Shown here: in pieces, positions 1-9,668 of the stretch
Position numbering within the stretch: position 1 is the first letter of the stretch
How the letters are laid out: each line of letters starts with the position of its first letter
From: Plantago ovata
Lineage: Eukaryota; Streptophyta; Magnoliopsida; Lamiales; Plantaginaceae
DNA length: 64,000 nt
Assembly: GCA_028274465.1 (NCBI GenBank)
Contig: CM051455.1
Coordinates: forward strand, 115,915,547 to 115,979,546
Reading direction: 5' to 3'
The notes under the pieces: generated by a model
Database searches by the model: none
What the model saw: the letters and a program-made list of their open reading frames with translations, nothing else
What the model was told of the DNA's origin: nothing
Made by a program: the position numbers and the translations under genes

Positions 1-441
1 ATAGGATTGTATGTTAGAGATTTGCAGCATGCTAGATAAATGGTGTTGGTGACAATCACCTCTAAAGTATTGATAGTGATCTTTTATGATGTGTGTCTTA
101 AAGTTGCCTAGACGAGTTGCTTAGCAGACTTGATCGAAGGTTTTACGCACTGAACTTGTGAGCATATTCGTAACCCATGCATGTGTATTTGATTTCTACC
201 ACCAACCGATTTCCAATCTTGATTTACAACAATCTGATTTCTTGTTGCTTGTTCAAAGGAAACGATTCTACAAACATTTGAACTGGTTGTCTGAAATTAC
301 TAGCAAAAACCTCAAACAAAGCCACGTTAGGCCCCGAGAGAATGATACTCGGGGACAACTTGCCATTGCACTCTAGTTTGTGTAGTGATAAGTGTTCTTA
401 GGCTTTTAAACAAATTTAATTGGTGAAAAACGACATCATCA
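1..441 (+). repeat. E1 5' LTR, 3' part only
   Basis: This is the sequence before the primer site and it ends in catca, as LTRs of this group do. The LTR start lies outside the window. It does not resemble the E2/E4 LTRs apart from the closing bases and the 3-bp spacer to the primer site. Confidence 0.7.
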
Positions 442-444
442 ATT

Positions 445-462
445 TGGCGCCGCTGCCGGGGA
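445..462 (+). other. Primer binding site, tRNA-Asp type (E1)
   Basis: TGGCGCCGCTGCCGGGGA lies 3 bp after the LTR end. The sequence is the usual primer site of plant Athila-type elements, complementary to the 3' end of tRNA-Asp. It differs by one base from the copies in E2, E3 and E4. Confidence 0.85.
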
Positions 463-583
463 CTTAACTCCTTTGGTTGGTGTTTTTGTTTTGGTTTTTC
501 AGCCAACATCTCTTCTTTGTCTCATTTCTGTTTTTGTTTCTTTTTGCTTGAGATACTCACTATCTTGTATTTCAGGTGAGTGC

Positions 584-2890
584 ATGCCTAGAACCCGAAC
601 GGGTGGACCTATTATTGAACCTTTTGTAGACGAGATCGATCGTTTGTTTCAAAGGAGAAGGAGGAATTTGAATCTCGAGTTTGAAGGAGTAGCATCTAGA
701 GCTTCTACTTCTGGTATTCAGGAAGAGTCTTCTTCTTATCTTTTGGAGCCAATTCTTGAATCGGTTTACTTGGAAGGTGAAATGGCGGAGCGGCCCATAC
801 GTACACTTACTAAGCCTACGGTTGGGGCTAGAGGACCAGCAATTGTCCTCAATGATGCCACAAGGAACTTGGAGATCAAGAATCACATGTTCCAACAACT
901 ACCCAAATTCTATGGGATGGCTAATGAGGACGTGATTGGGTACTTGAATGAGCTCGAGAACTTTGTTCTCCATCTTGGGCGCCCAGGAGCTGGTGTTACG
1001 GATGATGATCTCCGCATGAAGGTCTTTTCTATGGGGCTAGGCGATCGTGCAAAGGCTTGGTTCAATACTTTGGAGGCCGGGTCTTTGACAACATGGGATC
1101 TATGTTTCGATAAGTTCATGGAGCGTTACTACCCCGCTTCCAAGACAATGGCTATGAAGAGCCAAATTAGCTCCTTCGAGCAGAGGTACGATGAGCCTTT
1201 CCACGAGGCCTATGATCCTTTCATGGGGTTGCATCATTGATGCCCACATAACGGGTATGATAAAGGTCAGCTTCTCCAATTCTTTTACAATGGTTTATAT
1301 CCTGAGATTCAATCTCAAGTAGATAGTATTTGTGGAGGTAGTATGGGGGAGTTGCTTCCTTCTCAAGCCCAAGTGAAGCTGGACATGATGTACCGGAATT
1401 CCCAAAACCGGAATGTGAGGGCTCGTGTGCTCCAAAAGGAGCAAAGAGGTGAGGCCAAGGTAGTAGTGGAACAAAATGCCTTCGATGGGTTCGCCCATGA
1501 AGTGAAGCAAGCTTTGAGGCAAAGCGTTCCTTCTCCTTCTACGGAAGTTTGTGGTGTGTGCAAGAACTATGGGCACCCGGCCTACTTATGCCGTTCTGAA
1601 TTTGCTAGAGAGCAATATATCATGAACGATGTCCGTCAAGAAGTATATGTTGCTGAGGGAGAGCAAGTAGTTGGAGATGTGAACTACGGGCAAGGTTATG
1701 GCAATGTGAGGCCACAAAACCGTGGACCCCGAGGTGGGTACCAGAATCAAGGCAACCGTGGTTATCTTCATAACCCGGATCAAGATGCCTATGGGCCTAA
1801 TCAAGATAGAAGTCGTCTCAGCTATGGGAACAACTGGTATGAAGGAGCACCACCTTCTAATCCCACACCCCCACCTCCGGTTGCTAGTTCAGGACCGCAA
1901 GGTGGAGGGGTGCTCCCTTCTCCTCTTGTTACTTCACTCAATGATCTGGTTATGAAGATGAACAAATTCATGGAGCATTACTATCGTAATGAGGCTACTA
2001 ACAATCAACGCTTTGAGAAGCTTGAGGCTAGTAGTAGCAGTCTCCATAAGAAGCTACAAGAGCTTATAGATCGAGGGGCTAGTAGAGAGCAAGGGAAGTT
2101 TCCCGGAAACACGGAGAAGGTTATGGCCATAACCGTGGTAACTGATTTGCCCGTGGAGATCACGGTTGTGAGAGACAATGCACTAGTTGAGGTGCCAACT
2201 TGCAAGATAACTGAAACTTGCAAAGTGAGTAAGGAGCTTGAGACTCCTAAGGTAGTTGTGGAAGAGAAAGTGGTCGCACAATCTGATGCGATAGTGGGAG
2301 AAGAGAATGAAAACTCATCGTCTGAGGATGAGTTGGTGGATATGGTGGAAGTGCCTATCCAAGAGAGCTTTGATGTGGAAATCGGCTTGGGTAAGAAGGA
2401 TGGAATAGTGGCAACTCTAGACACGGGAGCGGGTGTGAATGTCATACCTTTGAACGTGTACGAAGAGTCGGGTTTGTCTGGCTTAAGACCAATGAAGTGC
2501 ATGGTGCAATTGGCGGATGGGTCTATGAAGAAGCCATTGGGTGTGATCGAGAATCTAGTGGTAAGAGTCGCCGGTGTAGAGGTCAAGACGAACTTCATCG
2601 TCATGCCTACATCCTCCGCAAAGCTCAAGGATGTGGTTCTTTTGGGTAGAGCCTTCATCAACAAAGTACATATGGTGATAGACATGTACCGTCGTACATG
2701 TAGCTTCGAGGTAAATGGCAAGCAACATACGTTGCGAGCCATAGTTAATTCATGTGCTTATGTTGATACTAACGAACTTGTAGGATTCTTTGGTCCTCTT
2801 TATGTTCGTCAAGATGTGCAGGGACTAGGTGCTTTGAAGAGCACTTGGACGGGAAAGTCTAGTACCCGATGCAAAATTGATCCCGCATGA
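584..2890 (+). pseudogene. gag-protease region of E1 (fossil)
   Basis: The ATG at 584 starts an N-terminus (MPRTRTGG...) that aligns with the gag starts of E2 and E4. The helical gag core is at about 870-1230 (motif RAKAWF). A CX2CX4HX4C zinc knuckle (CGVCKNYGHPAYLC) lies near 1550-1591, followed by a Pro/Gly-rich linker. An aspartic protease motif DTGAG is at about 2420-2434. Gag would form the particle shell and bind RNA, and the protease would cleave the polyprotein. The region is broken in about one or two places. No pol follows. The family assignment rests on gag style and primer site. Confidence 0.85.
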
Positions 2891-3067
2891 GCTAAGACGA
2901 GTCGAGCCAACGACTTTTAAACGAAGGCGCTTCTCGGGATGCAACCCGAGGTTGTAGGTACTTGCATATAGATTAGAAGCACGTTTAAATTTTGTTTCGT
3001 TGTTTAGACAAGGTTTTTGGGGTGAGAATTTAGCAAAAGTCGAAAAAAATGGATTTGGGAGCTTCAG

Positions 3068-3335
3068 GTCCCAAGCGAACCGCTTGGAAAGCCCAAGCGG
3101 TCCGCTTGGATTTCCAGTAAGAATTCCATTCTTACTGGAAATCCAAGCGAAGCGCTTGGCACGCCCAAGCGGTCCGCTTGAATTTCCAGTAAGAATGAAA
3201 ATTCTTACTGGAAATCCAAGTGGAGCGTTTGGGAGTTCCCAAGCGGACCGCTTGCCAAGCGCTTCGCATGGGACGCCCAAGCGCTTCGCTTGGCTTTCCT
3301 TAAGAAAGCTAAGCGGGGCACTTGAGTTTCAAAGC
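3068..3335 (+). repeat. Palindrome array of E1, gag-side copy
   Basis: Tightly packed imperfect palindromes of the type CCAAGCGGTCCGCTTGG and CCAAGCGAAGCGCTTGG alternate with the inverted pair TTCCAGTAAGAAT / ATTCTTACTGGAA, so larger nested inverted repeats form. The array lies between the gag-protease stop and the CT-rich leader of the second ORF. E2 and E4 carry an array in the same place with a different palindrome sequence. Open frames through it are a by-product of the repeats. Confidence 0.85.
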
Positions 3336-3508
3336 CCCCCACTTCGTTTTTCTTCCTCCATTGCCGATTTTGCACCCCAAAAATCTCAATCTCTCTCAAT
3401 TCTCCACCAATTCTTGCAATCTTGTGCATTTTACAAAGCCCATCACCTCCTCTATCATCTAAACCGATCAAATTTCACGTTTGAAGCATCCATAACAAGG
3501 AATCAAAG

Positions 3509-4051
3509 GTACCTCTCATGAACCCTAACTTTCTTGAATTTGGGATTTTATCTTAATTAGCTTCAATTGTGTTATGCATTGGTGAATTAGAGTTTGATGA
3601 TGATTGTTGAGCATGTTTCTTACTAGATGTGATGTCTGAATTCGGATTTTGCTCCTCTTGATTTATGATGAACTCTAGTGCTCGAATTTTTGCTATGTAA
3701 TTGTTTGATGATTGTTAGCCTTGAATTTGAGTTATGTTATAATTCGAATTTTTGCTATGTAATTGTTTGATGATTGTTAGCCTTGAATTTGAGTTATGAT
3801 TATGATTATGGTGATGTTGTGATTGCATGAGAATGTGTTGGATTGGTTGGGTAATTTAATTGGAGAGTTTGTTTGCTTGGTTTAGATTCGTATGGAATTA
3901 TCGTAACGAAGTGTTAAAGCTTCTCGATTTGTTCATATGAACTTTAGCAAGCCTTCAAACTCACCATGAGATTACTTGAGTGAGTATTGGAGTCTAGGAG
4001 TCGAGTCTAAGTCCCATTGTCTCTTGAAGTTATCTAATAAGATTATTCTAG
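3509..4051 (+). other. Intron-like interval in the leader of E1 ORF2 (543 bp)
   Basis: The donor-like site is AAAG|GTACC at 3509. The acceptor-like site is TATTCTAG ending at 4051, six bases before the ORF2 ATG. The start carries GAACCCTAA and AATTTGGG motifs, also present at the same place in E2 and E4. The E2 interval is 543 bp and the E4 interval 542 bp. The first exon would be the CT-rich stretch 3340-3508. Splicing itself is inferred, not seen. Confidence 0.6.
3682..3798 (+). repeat. Tandem duplication, 62-bp period
   Basis: Two near-identical copies beginning TCGAATTTTTGCTATG (3682 and 3744) lie head to tail inside the intron-like interval of E1. Confidence 0.85.
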
Positions 4052-4056
4052 GTACA

Positions 4057-5364
4057 ATGGCATCAAGAAGATCCAAGAGATCAAGGGGAGAAGGGACCTC
4101 GAGTGCCCAACAAACGGCCACACCCGGCGAGTATCGCCAATCGGGGAGGGCAAGGCAATTCGAAGCGAGTTTCCATGCCCACAAGCACACGTACATTTCT
4201 GAGAGGAGCATTCGCTTCACGGCTGGTGAGAGCGGGTTGGATGGTGCCAGAGAGCTCAACAAGCTCATTACTGAGCGAGGCTGGAAGTACTATGGCGAGG
4301 TCATGCCAAATTGGGACCAAGCAGTAGTGGAGGATTTCTACATTGCCTTCACGGACTACAATGAACGGACCGGTGAGGTTCCTGTCCGTGGTGTTGGGGT
4401 CGAGTTTACTCCTTTGAGCATCACTAGCTTCATTATGCGATTGGATAGGCCACTGACGCGGGATCCAAACCGCCGGCCTGCAGCCCACGAGAGATTTGAT
4501 CCCGCGGAGCTCTATGTCTACGACCGGGAGTCTGATCATTACCCCATGGAGGTACTGAATGGCATTACCGTGGAGGATTTTGAATTTCCTGATGAACCAC
4601 CCCGGATTTTGCGCCACAACGATCTCACCTTCGAGGCAAGGATGATGTTGAAGTTCGTTCAAACCAATCTGATCCCTAGCACACATGATTTCGAGGTTCA
4701 GTCCTATTACGGAGTCCTAGTCCATGCTCTCTTGCATAATTTACCTCTCACTCCTGGCGTTGTCCTTCGAGGAATTCAAGCGCCGCCGCAATGCAAACCG
4801 GAAGCTTTCCTTTGGTAACTTGATCACGGGCATGTGCAAGGAGGCTGGAGTTCCCGACCTCGTACTGGACAAGAAGCCGAAGAAACCATCAACATTGATA
4901 CGTACAATGAGATGCACGGGACTTGGTGCACTCAGCAAGGAGAACCCATGCAACCGAGGGTTACGCGCCATGTGACACCTCCTCCACCTCTGCCTACGGC
5001 CGGACAAGGAAGCTTCGACTTCTCGGGGTTCAACCAGATCTTGGTCGATTAGTTTGGTAGCTTCCAAACCACCATGTTGGAGGCTCAGTCGACCCAATTC
5101 CGGGGATTTGAGGAGCGCGAAGTCAAGAGGTGGGAGGACTTCCGTGTGATGGAGGAGCAGTGTTGGGATGATTACCAAGGGAGTGTAGATCAGCGTTGGG
5201 AGGCCGCTTGAGCAGAGGACACTAGGCGTTGGAGAGCCCACCAGGAGGAGATGATGAACCGCCACGATGCCTTACCTCGTCGAATTCCGGGGTATACTTT
5301 CGATGATCAGACCGGTGGTAGTGGGAATGCCTTTCCTAACACCCCCTACGACCCCTACTCCTAG
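4057..5364 (+). pseudogene. Second ORF (ORF2) of E1, plant transposon-protein-like (fossil)
   Basis: It starts MASRRSKRSRGEG with a basic, Ser-rich N-terminus, then a folded region with RGWKYYGEV, an FYIAFTDYNER segment and FTPLSITSFIMRLDRPL. The layout (RGW, then a bulky helix, then a 'V.FTP..I' strand) resembles the Pfam group 'putative plant transposon protein' and the Athila extra ORF. The function of that group is unknown. The C-terminal part is Gln/Glu-rich and probably helical. It is the counterpart of the E2 ORF at 18627-19847, which sits at the same place with an equally long intron-like interval before it. Broken in about two or three places. Confidence 0.65.
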
Positions 5365-5619
5365 AGACACCAGCCGACAGGGGCCACATTTATCGGTAGT
5401 ATTTGTATATTATCGTTATTTTGGCTTGTTTACTATTGTTGGTTGAAACTCTTTCCCTTTCGATTTGGTTGTATGATGTTGTGACTTTTGACTCTTGTAC
5501 TCTTTATTTGCTTTTGTAGTTGTGGCCTGTGTGCCTTTTGTCGTGATTAGCTTAGTCTAGTTTTTGTCTTTGTGCCTTAGGTGATTAAGATAGGAAAAAA
5601 CATCGAAAATCTGGAAACA
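5365..5619 (+). other. E1 spacer after ORF2
   Basis: T-rich stretch between ORF2 and the second palindrome array. No coding signal or repeat was recognised. Confidence 0.5.
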
Positions 5620-5757
5620 GGGCCAAGCGAAGCGCTTGGAAGGGCCAAGCGGTCCGCTTCAAATTCCAGGAAGTTTTGCAACTTCCTGGAAATTCAAGCG
5701 GAGCGCCTGGAGCCTCCCAAGCGCTCCGCTTGACCAAGCGGACCGCTTGGCTGGACC
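5620..5757 (+). repeat. Palindrome array of E1, ORF2-distal copy
   Basis: A second array of CCAAGCGAAGCGCTTGG-type palindromes. It is centred on an inverted pair TTCCAGGAAGTT / AACTTCCTGGAA, so the whole block folds on itself. A TATA-like run (CATATATAGG) follows at about 5846-5855. Confidence 0.8.
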
Positions 5758-5924
5758 CTGTACCCAGATTTTCCTCGTTTTTCCATTCTTCTCACCTTTG
5801 CGCACCCGTTTTCACTTGTTTCTTGAGTCCTTTCAGGTACTACTCATATATAGGAGATTGGACACGAACCTTTATCTCAGGGAAGTGTACTTTCAATCCA
5901 TTTTTTCCTTTTCTTTCAACTTTT

Positions 5925-7286
5925 CTTTGCTCGAGGACGAGCAAAAGTTTAGGTTTGGGGAGGGGGTATTGGATTCTTAGTACTATATGCTTGTGTGGTT
6001 CGTACATGCCTGATTTTACTCAAGTTCATGTGATTTGTCGTGTTTTTTTCAAATTTTTGCATGCATATCATCCCTAGATTAGTTGTTGCAAGTTGTTGTG
6101 TGTGGAGTTTATTGCCAAGTCTTTTGAACCTTTTTATTGAGTAGACTAAGTGTTTATGACCATTGATCATATGTTGCATCACTTTGCAAGTAGTTTGAGG
6201 CTTGTCTCGCTTGGTTTGTCACATTCGCATGTGCACTAGTTAAGCTTAGTAGTCTCGACATCACCCTGAGTGGTGTTTCTTCTGCTGCGGTTCACGATGG
6301 CCTTATGAAATGATGCATGTTAGAGTCTATGGTTGTAACCCGTGTAATTATGTACGTAAGAGGCGACAAGTTCTTCACCTCGATTAGAGATTGCCAAATG
6401 CCTAGGAAGGAGGCAGTGTGAGGTGTGTGATTCCTTGTATTAAACCTATTCTATCGAATAGGTTTGGGGAGGGGGTTGCTTTATTTGATCTTGTCTTTCG
6501 TCTTTGAGTCGTTGTAAAGTTTCCTTTTTCTTTTTCTTTTTATTTTGTGTCCCAACCTATTCTTTCGAATAGGTTTGGGGAGGTGTCTTTGTAAAGAGTC
6601 TTTCCTTTTTCCTTTTCGTCTTTGTGCTCAAACCTATTCTCTAGAATAGGTTTGGGGAGGTGTTTTTGACACATAGTACTGCTGCTTGCCCCTATAAAAA
6701 AAAAAAGAAAGAGAAAAAGAAAAGAAAAAAAAAAAAGAAAAAAAAAGAGAAAAGAAAATAATAAAAAAAAAAAGAAAGAAAATAAAGAATAAGACCGAAA
6801 AGCAAAAGAAGGGTCGTTGCAAGCCAAAAGCAGTCTCGTAGTGTCAAGTGTCATGTAAATATTTTGTCCTTGTGAAGTGTCGAGTTGTAAATTCTATCTT
6901 TCGTCTCGTGTCGCCTTTGTCCAAGGCCTGTTCTTGACCACCCTCGTCTTGCTATTCAAGAAGTGGTTGAAAGAGGCTCATTCTTGAGAGTCTGGGTAGA
7001 ATAGGGGAGTGTTATCTTTCTAAGGGAACCCTCCTTCGTTTGATGAGAGCCAGTACTGGTTCGCCCTCTCTTGAGGAAAAGTCTCGCTTGGTAAAGAGTA
7101 GTAAGTTCTCGGTTTCATAGGCACGGGGCAATTGTAGTATGATAACATGCATCATTGTGTCGTCACTGACCAGGTCCAGGTAGAAGATGTTACGAGAGAC
7201 TCCTTTGTTTAACCAAGTTGTTAGGAAACTTGTAATTTTGATGAGCAATTAATCATGCTAAATTAAGAACAGTCCAGTAACTAATA
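5925..7286 (+). repeat. Conserved 3' module of E1
   Basis: It begins with CTCGAGGACGAGC and TTTGGGGAGGGGG. It then holds three hairpins of the type AACCTATTC-4 nt-GAATAGGTT, each followed by TGGGGAGG (6442-6475, 6554-6584, 6630-6660), and an A/G-only tract at about 6697-6795. After that comes a stretch of several hundred bases (CACCCTCGTC..., GATGAGAGCCAGTA..., GCACGGGGCAA...) that recurs in E2 (17032-18400, minus strand), E4 (42960-44340) and the E3/E5 complex (49290-50641). In E4 and E2 it runs directly into the 3' LTR. Here the LTR is lost to the gap. Confidence 0.8.
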
Positions 7287-7386
7287 NNNNNNNNNNNNNN
7301 NNNNNNNNNNNNNNNNNNNNNNNNNNNNNNNNNNNNNNNNNNNNNNNNNNNNNNNNNNNNNNNNNNNNNNNNNNNNNNNNNNNNNN
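7287..7386. other. Assembly gap, 100 N
   Basis: Exactly 100 unknown bases, a common placeholder for a gap of unknown size. The left flank is the E1 3' module and the right flank lies inside a Tat pol. The two need not be adjacent in the genome. Confidence 0.99.
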
Positions 7387-8998
7387 AAGCAAATATGAAG
7401 CCATCCTCATCGCTTACGTATGGCAAAGTCATTGGAAGTGAAAGCTACATCTCGTCACCGATTCCCAACTGGCGAGAAAGCAAATCTCGGGGAAATTCAA
7501 AACCAAGAAAGACCACTTGCTGAGTACAAGAGCGCCATCACGGAAGAAATCCAAAATTCGAAAGTTGTGAGATTGAAAAGTTCTCGAGAGATCTCAATCA
7601 AAGGGCAGATCCCTAATCAAAGTATGCTTCAGCCTCCGGAGGAGTGGATACCCGAACGTGATACGCATGAGAATCAATGCATCATCTTTGTGGTCATCGA
7701 AGCCAAACGTCCTTGGCAATTGACGATCAACCGAATTGGATGCAAGAGATAACAACATATCTCAAAAATGGAAGCCTTCCTCGTGACAAGCTGAAGCGAG
7801 GAGAATCAAAGGGAAAGCTCTCTCGATACATCATGCAAGGAGACTACTTGTACAAAAGGTCTTTCGAGGGAGTCTACTTGAGATGCGTCGCCGAGCACGA
7901 AGTTCAAACTCTTGGAGAAATGCATCGAGGAAGTTGCGGCGACCATGCCGGAGGAAGAACCCTCGCACAAAAGTCATTCGACAAGGATACTACTGGCCCA
8001 CTGTTCGCGAAGACGCTGCCCAATTCGTGAGAAAGTGCGAGGAGTGTCAATTGCACGCCAATTTGATCAACGTACCCGGCGAAACCATCTTATATGCCCA
8101 TCGCCATCACTTGCCCGTTCGACATATGGGGCATCGACATAGTCGGTCCCTTCCAAGAGGCACGGGTCAAAGAAGTTCATCATCGTTGCGGTCGAATACT
8201 TGCAAGTGGGCGGAAGTGGAGGCAGTCTCTACCATCACCGAACAAAGAGTGATGAACTTCGTCTGGAGAACATCGTGTGTCGATTTGGCTTGCCAAGGGT
8301 CCTCATCTCGGATAAATGGTGCTCAATTTGCGGCCAAAGATTCAATGAATGGTGCAAGGAAATGAAGATTGAGAGGAGGTATACCTCTGTGGACATCCTC
8401 AATCCAATGGGCAAACAGAAGCCGTCAACAAAATCCTCGTCAACAACTTGCAGAAGAGGTTCGCTACCACAGGGACTGGGTCGACGAGCTTGATGGAGTG
8501 GTGTGGGCATACCGCACTACTTCAAAGACAGCTACAAGAGAGACTCCCTTCTCGCTAGTTTATGGGTCCGAGGCGGTCATACCAGCAGAAGTGGCGGTGG
8601 AAACCCTCAGAATCCAAGGGTACCAACCCGAGGACAATCATACGGAGAGACTCTTCGACCTCGAGACAATCAGCGAATCGAGGACCAACGCCTTGGCCAA
8701 TATCCTCAGATATCAAGCACTCATCGCGAAGACCTACAACAAAGGCGTAAGAGAAAGAGACTTCCAAGTAGGAGACCTAGTACTCCGAAGAGCAGACATC
8801 TTGGGCAAGTTGGAAGATGCAACCCAATGGGGAAGGCCCCTACAAGATAATTGAAGCAAGGTCCAACGGAAGTTATCGTCTTCAAGACATGGAGGGAAGG
8901 GTATTGAAAATCCATGGAATACTTCTAACCTCCAGAGATTCTACGCTTGAAGTTGTAGGAAGAAAAAGCTTTTTGAAACCTATGTGGAAGGCCCACTG
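7387..8998 (+). pseudogene. Tat-A pol end: RNase H and integrase (fossil)
   Basis: The region from 7387 to about 7680 is the end of the archaeal-type RNase H (SLEVK, EYKSAITEEIQ), shared with Tat-B. The integrase region follows: a zinc-finger-like part near 7910-8060 (CEECQLHAN), a core, then WAYRTTSKTATRETPF and LVYGSEAVIPAEV near 8500-8610. The C-terminal segment holds DLVLRRAD and a GPYKI-type motif near 8770-8850. Integrase would join cDNA to the host chromosome. The reading frame is broken in several places. The family call is firm because of the match to Tat-B and the flanking LTR. Confidence 0.85.
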
Positions 8999-9668
8999 AT
9001 CGAGGAGGATTCCTCACGGGTCCAAGTGAGAGGCACCCCTTGCTTTTGTTAAAAAGTCATTGTAAGCAAGCTGGCCGAGGAGCCCCATTGTAATTGTATT
9101 TCCGACAAATCAATGCAATGTCCACGTCTCAAAACTTGTTCAATTTTAGAACTATTATGCTGCTATCAATTATGAAAACCTACTCGATTTGCATTTGGGA
9201 CCGCGAGCGGAAGGAGATCGAGGAGAATCTAAAATCGATTTCGCCCCACACTTAGATTTTCTCTCGATTCTTAAAGGAAATCGAGGAGCGCTGCAACTAT
9301 ATCACGAGTTCGAACAATCAACCAAGTTGTTAACAAGTATCTTGCTATTTTATGTCTCGAGGAGCTAGGCTACTCGATCCTCACTCACTTGTATTTGACT
9401 ACTCTATTCGAGTTATACGTCATAACTACGGAGCAAGTAAAAAATCTAAGTACAGAAAATAAATCGAGGAGCAAATTGCTTTAATACAAGACAAGAGAAC
9501 ATACATTATGTTACAATACAACATGGATCGAGTACGCCGCAAAGGGCCGAATGACGAATATTAGTATGCCACAAGGGGCCGAATAGCAAATTACGAAGCA
9601 GGAAATTGTTCGGAAAAAAACTTGAAAAATTCAAGTACAAGGTTAAAACCGAGCATACTCGGCCTGGT
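8999..9668 (+). other. Tat-A spacer after integrase
   Basis: Non-coding stretch with scattered TCGAGGAG motifs. I see no ORF of note and no tandem array. It separates the sense pol end from the 3' end of the antisense gene. Confidence 0.5.

Larger units (their letters stand above)
1..7286 (+). mobile_element. E1: Athila-like Ty3/gypsy element without pol, cut by window edge and gap
   Basis: In order: end of the 5' LTR, primer site, gag-protease region, palindrome array, leader with an intron-like interval, second ORF, second palindrome array, and a 3' module. No reverse transcriptase, RNase H or integrase motif is seen between gag-protease and the second ORF, so it looks non-autonomous. The gag start, primer site and 3' module match those of E2 and E4, but the palindrome sequence differs, so E1 is a related family rather than the same one. 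The 3' LTR is not reached before the assembly gap. Coding parts are broken in a few places. Confidence 0.85.

Noticed and set aside
2005-2742. Minus-strand open frame of 245 codons in E1
   Set aside because: It overlaps the gag-protease coding strand, where the knuckle and DTGAG motifs are found; it is a shadow.
3000-3521. Open frame through the E1 palindrome array (both strands)
   Set aside because: Its residues are the repeat unit translated (SGPLG-type repeats on both strands), and palindromes keep frames open. No protein signal.
3520-3530. AACCCTAA motifs as telomeric repeats (also 20376, 41506)
   Set aside because: Single occurrences at a fixed place after the donor-like site in each element; not tandem.
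6540-6854. Phe/Lys-rich open frames in A/G tracts (also 17567-17849, 43487-43794, 49836-50105)
   Set aside because: Low-complexity translation of the A/G tract; no homology or start context.
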